This document shows, piece after piece, positions 44,614-52,997 of a stretch of DNA of 64,000 bases. The notes beneath the pieces were generated by a model. That model was not told the origin of the DNA and did no database searches. It was given only the letters and a program-made list of their open reading frames with translations. This stretch comes from Mucilaginibacter inviolabilis (GTDB taxonomy: Bacteria; Bacteroidota; Bacteroidia; Sphingobacteriales; Sphingobacteriaceae). A program made the position numbers and the translations under genes. The first letter of the stretch is position 1. Each line of letters starts with the position of its first letter. Location of the stretch: assembly GCF_011089895.1 (NCBI RefSeq), contig NZ_JAANAT010000001.1:186001-250000 (forward strand), read 5' to 3'.

Positions 44614-46659
44614 CAGTTTAAATTCTAAAGGTGCTTTTTTGGCCCATGTTTTTTGGATGGCTTTACCTCCGGCGGGTATAACGGTGACCACTTCATTGGT
44701 ACCCTTCCGGATAACTGTAATATCAAAGGAATGACCGAAAGCTTTAATATTTTTCAGTGTCATAAAGTTCCAGTCTTTTGGTAATCTGGGGCATAGGGTA
44801 AATGAATGAAATCCGGTAGGTCTGATACCAAATAAGCCTTCGGTGAATATCCGGCAGTACAAACCACTTTCGGCAGAAAGATGTCTTTGGTTTCCTTCGG
44901 GATAGGCTTCAACAGGGTAGGGTACATGTTCGCCCAAAAGCCTGCGGTGTGAATAGTAACGTAAAAAAGTCATAGCTTGTTCAGTTGCCCCGGCCTGCAA
45001 CACGCCGCGGAGCGCATAAAGCGTGGAGCGGTCCCAAAAGGTTTCCTGACCGGCTTGAGTGGCCAAACCGTCGGCAGTCCATAGCTGAGGTGAAAACAGG
45101 GCATCAATGGTGCCTTTGCTCCGGTCATATATACCCATAGTAAGCGGCATACAGATCCAGGCGCGCAAAACGTCATTGGTTTCGTAATATTTGTAGGTAT
45201 GAAACCCTGCTATATCGGCACCGAAATATTTTTCAATATTTTCCTTAAGCCGAGCTGCTTGTTGGTTGTATTGGTCAGTTTGTTGTTTAGGTAATTGTAA
45301 TTGCCGGCCAAGTACAGCCGATGATATCAACGCATCATAATAAAGGCAGTTGGTTGATAGATTGGCTTTGCCCGAGGGGAATCGGCCTTCTAATTCGTCA
45401 CTTTTTGACTCTACAACGCCTTGTGAATTAATGTGTCGGCGACTATACTCCAGGCACCAGGAGATGAGTGGCCACAGGACTTTGGCTGAATCTGCATTAC
45501 CATAAGTAAGGGCATACCTGGATGCTCCGTAGGCTATCATAGCCTGATCTCCACGATCACCGGCGCCTTTCCAAACGGTATCGCCCTCGGCCACGATAGA
45601 ACTTGGCAAGGCATTATAATCCGAGTTCATATACCGTGCAAACATCCGGTAAGCATTCATCGCGGATAGATTCCCAATCTTGTCACCAGAAATGGCAAAA
45701 TAAGGGTTGATATATTCTGCCTGGTCATTGGCCCAGATAGCTGCATAATAAGATAAGCCGCCAGGACCGTGCATATACCCTCCTTTGGTTTTAAAAATGC
45801 TTTCTGTAGCCCTGATCTTGGCAAAAGCAAACATGGCATTCAGTATGCTGTCAGGTGTTTGCAGCTGTAAAGGCGCCTCGATTTCATCTATACGGCTTTG
45901 ACGTGCTTTTTCTTCCAATTCAGGATTAACAGGCCGAAGCGATGAGGGATGATCTGTAGCCCGGTAGCAAACTGAGAATGTGTACGATTGCCCCGATTGC
46001 AATACCCTGCTGCCATCATTTACAGATTGCATAATAATGGTGTGTGGTGCACCCTTACTTCTGATAGTATCGGTAGTAGCCTCGCGCTTCAAATGCTCCA
46101 CGAAAATCGTCACCGGTTTATTACCGATATTGGTGAATTTATACTTTTCAATGGCCAGGGGTTTATCTACAGATGGGAAAAAAGCACGTTCTATCTTAAC
46201 AGATTTCTGATCGCCGACCTGTTCTTCAATGCGCATGATACCATGCTGATTAATACTTTTTACTCGTATACCAATACTTGCTGCCGAAGGATCTGATTGT
46301 AACAACATGCCATCCACATACATTCTGGGCAAAGCGTTATCGTCAAATGTATAAGCGATATGACTGCGCGTATCATCAGGAAGCATACGAAAGGTAGGGA
46401 AAACTACAGTGCGGGTAATATGGCAAATTTTGGAAGTGTCTACACTATAAGCTACCCAGAGAGACACTTTCTCTCCAGACATTTCTATATGATCGGCATG
46501 TGGTAAATGGTTACTGATAATCCAGGTAATGCTGCCATCTGGTTGTAAAAGCCATCTGTCATCTTGCCGGGGCAATGATAGTTGCTGAGCGTAGGACTGG
46601 GATGCCTTTATAAGGAATGCTAACAGGACAAGCAAAAGTTTATGCAAGGAAGATTTCAT
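44608..46659 (-). CDS. secreted alpha/alpha-toroid protein, close paralogue of the one at 18443
   Basis: 683 residues with a signal peptide ending SYAQQ. It aligns along its whole length with the 18443 protein; by eye the toroid core is clearly more than half identical. Shared blocks include IWANDQAEYINPYFAISGDKIGN-type residues, VAEGDTVWKGAGDRGDQAMIAYGA, DELEGRFPSGKANLSTN, KYYETNDVLRAW and EAYPEGNQRHLSAESGLYCR. Conserved Asp and Glu residues in these blocks are candidate catalytic acids. The pair may represent an unclassified glycoside hydrolase family. It is transcribed 33 bp downstream of the gene at 46693, in the GntR-type locus. Confidence 0.65.
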   Translation of the reverse strand: MKSSLHKLLLVLLAFLIKASQSYAQQLSLPRQDDRWLLQPDGSITWIISNHLPHADHIEMSGEKVSLWVAYSVDTSKICHITRTVVFPTFRMLPDDTRSHIAYTFDDNALPRMYVDGMLLQSDPSAASIGIRVKSINQHGIMRIEEQVGDQKSVKIERAFFPSVDKPLAIEKYKFTNIGNKPVTIFVEHLKREATTDTIRSKGAPHTIIMQSVNDGSRVLQSGQSYTFSVCYRATDHPSSLRPVNPELEEKARQSRIDEIEAPLQLQTPDSILNAMFAFAKIRATESIFKTKGGYMHGPGGLSYYAAIWANDQAEYINPYFAISGDKIGNLSAMNAYRMFARYMNSDYNALPSSIVAEGDTVWKGAGDRGDQAMIAYGASRYALTYGNADSAKVLWPLISWCLEYSRRHINSQGVVESKSDELEGRFPSGKANLSTNCLYYDALISSAVLGRQLQLPKQQTDQYNQQAARLKENIEKYFGADIAGFHTYKYYETNDVLRAWICMPLTMGIYDRSKGTIDALFSPQLWTADGLATQAGQETFWDRSTLYALRGVLQAGATEQAMTFLRYYSHRRLLGEHVPYPVEAYPEGNQRHLSAESGLYCRIFTEGLFGIRPTGFHSFTLCPRLPKDWNFMTLKNIKAFGHSFDITVIRKGTNEVVTVIPAGGKAIQKTWAKKAPLEFKLE

Positions 46660-46692
46660 TAAATGTTTTTGTATGAGGTGACTGATGTTTTA

Positions 46693-48156
46693 TTATTTCA
46701 CGCTGACTTTTACCTGCTGACCAGGTTTAACAACTACTTCTGCAAAGGATATTACCTTCCCTTGCGGATCTGTTTCTTGTTTGATCGTTACAGGTTTGTG
46801 GTCGGCATAAGCTTGATGATAACTGCCGTAAAACATGGCTTTCCATTTTAGTGGCTGTTTCCCGCTATTGGCCAATGCAGATTGATGTCTGTCAAGATGT
46901 GTGACATTTATTAGCGTATTCAACAGAGGCAGGTTACTGATAGCGGCGGTACCTATTTGTTCCGTTTTATAAATAGTGCTAATACTATGTGTACGCGCGT
47001 CCGGCGTAACACCCATCAGTCCCTGAACAATACCTTCTATCACTCCAAAAGAAACCTCCGGATATTCTCTCCTGGCAGTACTTTCATCTGAAAGGTACAG
47101 GATATAATTTCTTGCTTTATCCCAGGAGCCTTTGTTATAAAATATTAAAGGTAAATACGAGGTATTCTCCACATTCCAGATTTTGGAACTGAGGTGTGTT
47201 AATGTTTGTGCTACACGGGCATTATCCTTTAAAGCATCAAACCAAAGTAAAAAGGCTTCTCCTTCATCTTTACCAAAACGACCATCGTTGCTGTAATAGG
47301 TATAATATAATTTATCTTTTTCATCCCACCAGTTAGCCTCCAGTTGTTGCCTGTATTTTTCGGCTTTATTACTATATAATGCAGCTTCTTTAAGCCGGCC
47401 TTTTTCTGTCAACATAGCTGCGTAGGTTAGCAGACCTCTATATAATGCGGCTACCAGATCGGCACCTGTTTTTAAGTTAGGAACTCCTTCTGAATAAGAA
47501 GGTAAACCACGGCAGCGATGAAACGAGTCGCTTTCATTAAAAGGCACCGGTGCATTGGGGTGAGCGGGCCTGGTTAACATAGAATCGGCAGATAACACCC
47601 AGGTGTTTATATAATCATTTACCGTTTTTTCCTGAAAGTGCACAAATGCGGGATTGTTGATATAATACTTGTCGCCTGTCCATAAATAAAGCCTCCAGCT
47701 GGCATTCAGTACATCAAAATTGGCAGGCAGATTATACCAGAATTCGCGGTCGTTCCTATAGTCTTCTGGGGCTGGCTTTCCCGATTTATTGATTTCCCAG
47801 TAGGAACACCAGTTTTTTGATGCTGATATATTGCTCACAAACAACGTCAGCATGTTACGGTTCTCCTGTTTCAGTCCTAATACTTCAGCGCCAATACTTT
47901 GATGTGATACATCGCGCATGCAAAAAGCATCCCGGGGTGGCAATGCCGATTCATACCATGGACCTACTGGATCTGAAGCGTGGCCTTTATAGTGCAGGGC
48001 CATACTTTTAGCCCACACAAAAGCCTGCTCCATTTTTTTATCAGATGAAGTAAATTTGACACCATTATCCTGAGCCGTAGCCGGTGAAAAAGAAATGATG
48101 CCAAGCAACGCTGCAGAAGTAAATATTCTGTTAAGCAAGGAAACAGTTGAACTCAT
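46693..48156 (-). CDS. secreted alpha/alpha-toroid protein of unknown specificity
   Basis: 487 residues with a signal peptide ending ATAQD. Helical repeats with aromatic and acidic surfaces: WYESALPPRDAFCMRDVSHQ, CSYWEINKSGKPAP, FHRCRGLPSYSEGVPN, NWWDEKDKLYYTYYSNDGRFG, FGVIEGIVQGLMGVTPD and a C-terminal beta-region ending VVKPGQQVKVSVK. This is a six-hairpin glycosidase fold without a family I can name. Its promoter carries the AGAATAGACC operator at 48175-48193, shared with the susC-type gene at 56078, so it belongs to the GntR-type locus and may act before uptake by the symporter. Confidence 0.65.
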   Translation of the reverse strand: MSSTVSLLNRIFTSAALLGIISFSPATAQDNGVKFTSSDKKMEQAFVWAKSMALHYKGHASDPVGPWYESALPPRDAFCMRDVSHQSIGAEVLGLKQENRNMLTLFVSNISASKNWCSYWEINKSGKPAPEDYRNDREFWYNLPANFDVLNASWRLYLWTGDKYYINNPAFVHFQEKTVNDYINTWVLSADSMLTRPAHPNAPVPFNESDSFHRCRGLPSYSEGVPNLKTGADLVAALYRGLLTYAAMLTEKGRLKEAALYSNKAEKYRQQLEANWWDEKDKLYYTYYSNDGRFGKDEGEAFLLWFDALKDNARVAQTLTHLSSKIWNVENTSYLPLIFYNKGSWDKARNYILYLSDESTARREYPEVSFGVIEGIVQGLMGVTPDARTHSISTIYKTEQIGTAAISNLPLLNTLINVTHLDRHQSALANSGKQPLKWKAMFYGSYHQAYADHKPVTIKQETDPQGKVISFAEVVVKPGQQVKVSVK

Positions 48157-48174
48157 GTTAAATTAGATATGTTC

Positions 48175-48227
48175 TGGTCTATTCTGGTCTATTTTATAAA
48201 AATAGATATTTTTCTTTATTGTCCAAA
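48175..48227 (-). promoter_or_regulatory. promoter and GntR-type operator of the 48156-44608 unit
   Basis: On the minus strand: TTTG (48224-48227), a 19-bp spacer, TATTTTTA (48197-48204, one off TAnnTTTG), then AATAGACCAGAATAGACCA (48175-48193), a 10-bp tandem repeat. The same elements in the same spacing precede the susC-type gene at 56078. The repressor would sit just after the -7 element. Confidence 0.75.
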
Positions 48228-48228
48228 C

Positions 48229-49827
48229 TTATTTTGCAAGTACAAACGGAGAAAATAAAATAAACATCAGCACCATCAGCAATAATAGTATTCCGCTATA
48301 GATGTGCCGGTTCTCCCAGGGTTTCATATCTACTACATTATTAAGCTTTTGCCGGTAGGGTACAGGCATGGGATAAAGTTTACCTATAACCAGCATGAGT
48401 CCGCAGGTTATTACAAATAATATAGCCAGAATGTGCAGGAAATGAATGTGCATATCAAATACCAATTGAGTAAGACCATAGGCAACTATAAAAAATAACA
48501 AACCTATTTTGGCAGCTATAGCCGGGACTCTTTTAGTTACAAAGCCCATAAACATGATGGTAAAAATGGGCACATTGAAAAAACCATTGACAATTTGTAC
48601 ATAGGTATAAAAACCATTCTTAACAAAAATAATGAAAGGGGCTATGAACATGGCTGTTAAGCAAATGATGATCTCAAACCTCTTAGCTATGCTGATCATG
48701 CTTTTTTCGGTAGTTTGCCTGGAGCGCTTTTCCATCCAGGGCTTATAGATGTTTAGTACAAATAAGGTGCTTGAGCTGTTTAAACCCGCGTTGAAAGTGG
48801 TAAGTGCAGCACCAAAAATAATAGCCGCTATATATCCTGCTATAAAAGGAGGCGATACCAAACTATCCAGCTTGGGAAATACCTCGGCCGAATTATCCAG
48901 ATGCGTAAATATATGTACTGCAATTAAGCCGGGTACATTTAAAAGTAATGGCGATATCAATTTGCCTAAACAGGCTACTGCTATACCTTTTTGGCAGCTT
49001 TTAAGATCTTTTGAAGCCAGAACCTGCTGAACTATATATTGCTCGGTGCCCCAATAATACAAGTTCACCAAAAGCATACCGGTAAACAGGGTAGCAAAGG
49101 GAATAGGATCAGATTTGGAACCTATACTGTTCAGATGTTCCTGATGAGTATGCAACAGGATATGTAAACCTTGCATGATACTACCTTGTCCAAGATACCT
49201 GAGACCGAAGAAAGGTAGTAAAAGCCCGCCAGCAAAAATACCCAGACCCAGTAGGGTATCCGAAATAGAAATAGCTTTTAATCCCCCTAGCAAAGAGTAG
49301 AGGCAACCAACAGTTCCCATGACCCAGATGAGTATCCAAATAGTTGTCCAGTAATCTGTATGCCAGATCTCCGAAAAATGAAATAACCCGTTAAATGCAA
49401 CCGCCCCGCTATACAATACAGATGGTAACAAATTAATGATATAGCTGATCAAAAAAATAAAGGAAACCAATTTTCCTATTCCGGGGCTATACCTGGCTAT
49501 AAGATAATCAGGTGTGGTGGCTATGCCCAGTTTAAGATACATCGGCATCAAAAATTCAGAAACCAGCAGCATGGCCAGTACCGATGTCATTCCCCAGGCC
49601 ATTACCGACATGTTGTGGGTATACGTAAGTTCGTTTTCGCCAATAATGGTAGCCGTGTTGATATTAGTAAATAACAAGCCTCCACCCACCAGCAAAAAGC
49701 TTAAGCTACGATCGGCCAAGAATAAACCGTTTAGTGTATTGAGCTTACTTTTTCTTGATTTATACCAGGACACCAGCCCCACGATGCCGGTAAAAAAAAG
49801 AAAGCTGGTTAAAATAAGCCAATTCAC
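48229..49827 (-). CDS. sodium:solute symporter (SSS family)
   Basis: 532 residues with about 13-14 membrane segments: FLADRSLSFLLVGGGLLFTNINTATIIGEN (SSS signature region), YSLLGGLKAISISDTLLGLG, LYYWGTEQYIVQQVLASKDLKSCQKG and AALTTFNAGLNSSSTLFVLNIYKPW. These proteins couple sodium entry to uptake of sugars, uronates or other solutes. It follows the GntR-type gene by 20 bp and would import the mono- or disaccharide produced by the toroid enzymes of the locus. The solute cannot be read from the sequence. Confidence 0.9.
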   Translation of the reverse strand: MNWLILTSFLFFTGIVGLVSWYKSRKSKLNTLNGLFLADRSLSFLLVGGGLLFTNINTATIIGENELTYTHNMSVMAWGMTSVLAMLLVSEFLMPMYLKLGIATTPDYLIARYSPGIGKLVSFIFLISYIINLLPSVLYSGAVAFNGLFHFSEIWHTDYWTTIWILIWVMGTVGCLYSLLGGLKAISISDTLLGLGIFAGGLLLPFFGLRYLGQGSIMQGLHILLHTHQEHLNSIGSKSDPIPFATLFTGMLLVNLYYWGTEQYIVQQVLASKDLKSCQKGIAVACLGKLISPLLLNVPGLIAVHIFTHLDNSAEVFPKLDSLVSPPFIAGYIAAIIFGAALTTFNAGLNSSSTLFVLNIYKPWMEKRSRQTTEKSMISIAKRFEIIICLTAMFIAPFIIFVKNGFYTYVQIVNGFFNVPIFTIMFMGFVTKRVPAIAAKIGLLFFIVAYGLTQLVFDMHIHFLHILAILFVITCGLMLVIGKLYPMPVPYRQKLNNVVDMKPWENRHIYSGILLLLMVLMFILFSPFVLAK

Positions 49828-49847
49828 CTTTGCGTAATTTAAGTGCT

Positions 49848-50858
49848 TTAAAGTGTATTCCGTTCAGATAAAATCATCGGAACCGTTAAACTGATCTTTT
49901 CTTTATTCAATATCGCTTGTCCAGCCAGTTTTCCCATATTCGAAAAATCGGCAGAGAAAGTAGTGATCCCTATGATCTCTTTAGCCGGTTCATCGTTGTG
50001 GGATAGTATACCCAGATCTTTCCCGGGGATTAGTTTTTGACTATTACAATCGCGCATGATCTGCCAAAGTGCAAAGTTGTCCAACGTAAAATAAACCTTT
50101 CCTTTTTCCACGGTACCGGGTGTATATTCATTTACGATACGGCCCTTGATATTAAAATCCTTCAGGAATTTTTTGAAAGACTTAACCATCTCCTTAGGAT
50201 CCAATGAGGTAGGTGAGTGATAGAATATCATTTCATCAAACCGGCTTATTTTAGGCGCTAGCTGCGAAAAGATCTTATAGGATGATTGACCAAACTCCTG
50301 GGTTATATGGTTAAAATCGCCTTCCAGCGGTTCGTAACGGTCAAACATCAGGAACTTGTTACGTGGGATAGTATCCAGCAACTCTTTGGTTTTGGGATGG
50401 GGGATAGGTGCTATCACATACATCCCATATTTTCCTTTGATCTGGGTGAGGATAGTTTCAAATATCTCGATATCACCATGATGAAAATACGGATTTAGGC
50501 GAATGTTTTGGCCCAGCTCATGACGGAAATTACGATAAAATTGCTCTTCAAAAGTATCCAGGTTATACATGAGTAACGCCACATTCAGTGTCTGCTCCGT
50601 ATTGCCATTGCCCACAAAGTATCCTAATCTGTTTTTAGATTCTACAATACCGCGACTAATCAGATCTTTATAGCCTTTAATAATCGTTTCCCTGGAGAAA
50701 CCTAACTCTTTGATCAATCTGTTTACCGAGGGTAGCATCTCATCCTGCGCAATAGCTTTTTCGTTAATGGCATTGATGATTCCCTGTACAAACCGGTCAT
50801 GTTTTGAATAAGATGGTATATCGGTGAGCTTTTTTATTTCTTGAAAAATTCTATCCAT
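49848..50858 (-). CDS. GntR-family regulator with LacI-like sensor domain
   Basis: 336 residues: winged helix-turn-helix at ~8-75 (AIAQDEMLPSVNRLIKELGFSRETIIKGYKDLISRGIVESKNRLGYFV) and a periplasmic-binding-protein-like sensor at ~88-336 (NVALLMYNLDTF, KYGMYVIAPIP, LGILSHNDEPAKEIIGITTFSADFSNMGKLAGQAIL). This form is common in sugar-responsive regulators. It is the best candidate to bind the tandem AGAATAGACC sites before the genes at 48156 and 56078. Its own upstream region has no such site but carries element B and a stem-loop (50883-50919). Confidence 0.9.
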   Translation of the reverse strand: MDRIFQEIKKLTDIPSYSKHDRFVQGIINAINEKAIAQDEMLPSVNRLIKELGFSRETIIKGYKDLISRGIVESKNRLGYFVGNGNTEQTLNVALLMYNLDTFEEQFYRNFRHELGQNIRLNPYFHHGDIEIFETILTQIKGKYGMYVIAPIPHPKTKELLDTIPRNKFLMFDRYEPLEGDFNHITQEFGQSSYKIFSQLAPKISRFDEMIFYHSPTSLDPKEMVKSFKKFLKDFNIKGRIVNEYTPGTVEKGKVYFTLDNFALWQIMRDCNSQKLIPGKDLGILSHNDEPAKEIIGITTFSADFSNMGKLAGQAILNKEKISLTVPMILSERNTL

Positions 50859-50882
50859 TTCACGTGTAGATTTTAGCCAAAG

Positions 50883-50919
50883 TAAGAAAAAGGCGACAAG
50901 CGGGTTACCCTTTTTCTTA
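50883..50919 (-). other. stem-loop in the leader of the GntR-type gene
   Basis: TAAGAAAAAGG (50883-50893) pairs with CCTTTTTCTTA (50909-50919), 11 pairs, 15-nt loop. On the minus strand it lies 25 bp before the ATG at 50858, so it may influence translation or the mRNA end. Confidence 0.5.
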
Positions 50920-51008
50920 TTAATTTAATTGGGTTAGATTTAATTTTTTGTTCAACAATAATTTTAGTATAGCCGGTAAAATGATGAACTAAACGGTTCC
51001 AACAAATA

Positions 51009-51291
51009 GTTTAAAAACTTTTTAAACCCTAAATTTTAACACTTTTCGGTTCAAAAACTGGGTGAAAACTGCTTAAAAACGCGTGCAAAACATCGATTTT
51101 AACACTTTTTAACAAATTTTAACGCGGTTTTGATGTGTTTTCAAAACTTTAAAAAGTATTAATTTATTGATTGTCAAATAACTAAGTTTAAAATGGTCTG
51201 TTTTTGACCCTGTTTCTTCTTAAACTAAACAGCCCGCTTCTCTGATTAAAAGAGAACCGGGCTGTTTTCATATAAATATACGAAATATTTG
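51009..51291 (-). repeat. repeated intergenic element, copy B (inverted relative to A)
   Basis: About 283 bp, homologous to 3304-3588 when read on the minus strand. The 58-bp core is at 51125-51182 (56 of 58 positions equal). The stem-loop is at 51228-51266, and the leading TTTCGTATATTTATA and two AAAAGTGTTAAAAT copies are also kept. It lies 150 bp upstream of the GntR-type ATG and 65 bp after the susD-type stop. In both copies the stem-loop comes first and a gene start follows 350-380 bp later. Confidence 0.8.
51228..51266 (-). terminator. stem-loop of element B, possible terminator of the susC/susD unit
   Basis: AACAGCCCGCTTCTCT (51228-51243) pairs with AGAGAACCGGGCTGTT (51251-51266), 15 of 16 pairs. 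On the minus strand it lies about 90 bp after the susD-type stop at 51356, a position fitting a terminator, but its presence in element A without an upstream gene suggests it belongs to the repeat. Confidence 0.45.
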
Positions 51292-51355
51292 CCCGTGTTA
51301 CAATTTACATCGTATGATCATATTCTTTCAATCACTAAACACGTTGTTATTTTAA

Positions 51356-52978
51356 TTAATAGCCAGGATTCTGCTTCAGGCTTTTGTTTAAATCTATCTC
51401 TGTCTGCGGGATTGGCCACAGGTAGTTTTTTGCCGGGTCAAATACGCGTGCGGCTCCTACTTTTATGGTTGTTCCAGGTGTTAGGGTAAGTGCGCCGGTT
51501 GTTTGGTTCACAGTGCCCAGTAAACTGCCTGTTACCTGCCCGTTCATTACCTGCTGGCCAATCTGCCAGCGTTGTATATCAAACCAGCGAAGACCTTCAA
51601 CAGCCAGTTCAACCCTTCTTTCCCTGCGCAGTAATGTGCGGAGACTGTTCTGGTCGTTGTACCTGGACTGATCTACAGCGGGCAGGTTTACATCTGGTCG
51701 CTGCCGTACAGCATTGATGTCATCATATACCGAAGCATCTATTTTGTTACTTTCAATTTTGGCTTCTGCATCCATCAGCTTTATTTCGGCATAGCGTATC
51801 AAAATAACATCCATACCTACCTGGTCCAGGTTCGGGAAGTCGGCAATAAAAGGAGTGTACTTACGTAAGCCATAAGCCGAAGGACTGCAGTTGTTATCGC
51901 CCCAATGATCCAGGGTTTTGGGGCTGGATGAAATCGGGTCATAATAAAAACCATAAGGCAGTTTGCTGCTGTACTGTGCGCCAGGATAAAATACAGTTGC
52001 GGTAAGCCGGGGATCTCTGTTTTGATAGGGCTGGGCAGGATTGTATCCCGATGCCGGATCATCAATAGTTTTACCATTGGTTGTTTCATAAGCATCTACC
52101 AGGTTTTGTGTAGGAGCAATGGAGTTATAACCGCCTAATGAATTGATGGTCATATTTCTGGCCCAGCCAAAATTATTATCGCTTGCTTTAAACTGAACAT
52201 CCAGTATTACTTCCTGATTGTCGGCAAAAGGCTGACGGAAAAGGTTAACATAACTAGGGTAGATGCTGTAAGTAAACGGCGCGGTCATTAGTTGCTGACA
52301 ATCGGCTATACATTGCGGGTACATTTGGTTAAACAATTCTATCCTGGCTTTTAAAGCTATAGCGGCGCCGCGGGTAATACGCCCGATGTCTGAACCGGAA
52401 TAACTAACCGGCAAATCCGGAGCAATAGCGGTAAGCTCGTTTAATATATACTTAACCACATCGGTTTTTGATGATTGAGTTACTTTGTTAGCCGCATCCG
52501 GTGTTAAATTATGCTCAACCAGCGGAACAGATCCGTATAACTGGCTCAACGTAAAATACTCATAGGCCCGTAAAAAACGAGCTTCGGCAATGGTACGGGC
52601 TTTAAGTGTTGCATCCATAGTGGCAGCGCCTACATTATCTAAAAACCAGTTACAGGTTTGTATACAGCTATAGTTCCATTTTGTATAGCCCGGATTGGTT
52701 GGCGTAGCGATACCTGCGGACAGGGCCAGCCAGTTTTCCCAGGGAAACTGGTCAAAGGTGTTATCGGAATTATTATCAGCAAAAATTCCGTAATAGCCGT
52801 TATTGCCGCCCCCCCATTTGGAGTAGCAGCCATTGAGCGCCGCGAGCACGTCGCCAGATGATTTCCATAATACGGTATTGGTATAAGAATCTAAAGGAGC
52901 CCTGTCAAGGAAATCCTTTTTACAGCCCGATGATGCCATCGTGGCTAAAATAATTATGGTTATGAATAGATATTTCAT
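51356..52978 (-). CDS. SusD/RagB-family surface lipoprotein (GntR-type locus)
   Basis: 540 residues with lipobox MASSGC, lipid-modified C19. SusD motifs: ARFLRAYEYFTLSQLYGSVPLVEHNL, RITRGAAIALKARIELF, VILIRYAEIKLMDAEAKIESNKIDASVYDDINAVRQRPDV and LRRERRVELAVEGLRWFDIQRW. It is encoded 19 bp after the SusC at 52998 on the minus strand, and the two form the outer-membrane uptake complex of this locus. A family-standard protein with nothing unusual seen. Confidence 0.95.
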   Translation of the reverse strand: MKYLFITIIILATMASSGCKKDFLDRAPLDSYTNTVLWKSSGDVLAALNGCYSKWGGGNNGYYGIFADNNSDNTFDQFPWENWLALSAGIATPTNPGYTKWNYSCIQTCNWFLDNVGAATMDATLKARTIAEARFLRAYEYFTLSQLYGSVPLVEHNLTPDAANKVTQSSKTDVVKYILNELTAIAPDLPVSYSGSDIGRITRGAAIALKARIELFNQMYPQCIADCQQLMTAPFTYSIYPSYVNLFRQPFADNQEVILDVQFKASDNNFGWARNMTINSLGGYNSIAPTQNLVDAYETTNGKTIDDPASGYNPAQPYQNRDPRLTATVFYPGAQYSSKLPYGFYYDPISSSPKTLDHWGDNNCSPSAYGLRKYTPFIADFPNLDQVGMDVILIRYAEIKLMDAEAKIESNKIDASVYDDINAVRQRPDVNLPAVDQSRYNDQNSLRTLLRRERRVELAVEGLRWFDIQRWQIGQQVMNGQVTGSLLGTVNQTTGALTLTPGTTIKVGAARVFDPAKNYLWPIPQTEIDLNKSLKQNPGY

Positions 52979-52997
52979 TGGAGTAATTTTTTAATAA

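Noticed and set aside
48175..48193. 10-bp direct repeats as a small CRISPR or microsatellite.
   Set aside because: Only two units are present, and the same two units occur at the same place in another promoter, which fits an operator.
51228..51266. Element B stem-loop as a plain terminator only.
   Set aside because: The same stem-loop in element A has no upstream gene on its strand, so termination alone does not explain its conservation.
3304..51291. The two inverted elements as ends of a transposon or genomic island.
   Set aside because: No transposase, integrase, target-site duplication or tRNA is nearby, and the spacers of the two copies have diverged while the blocks are kept.
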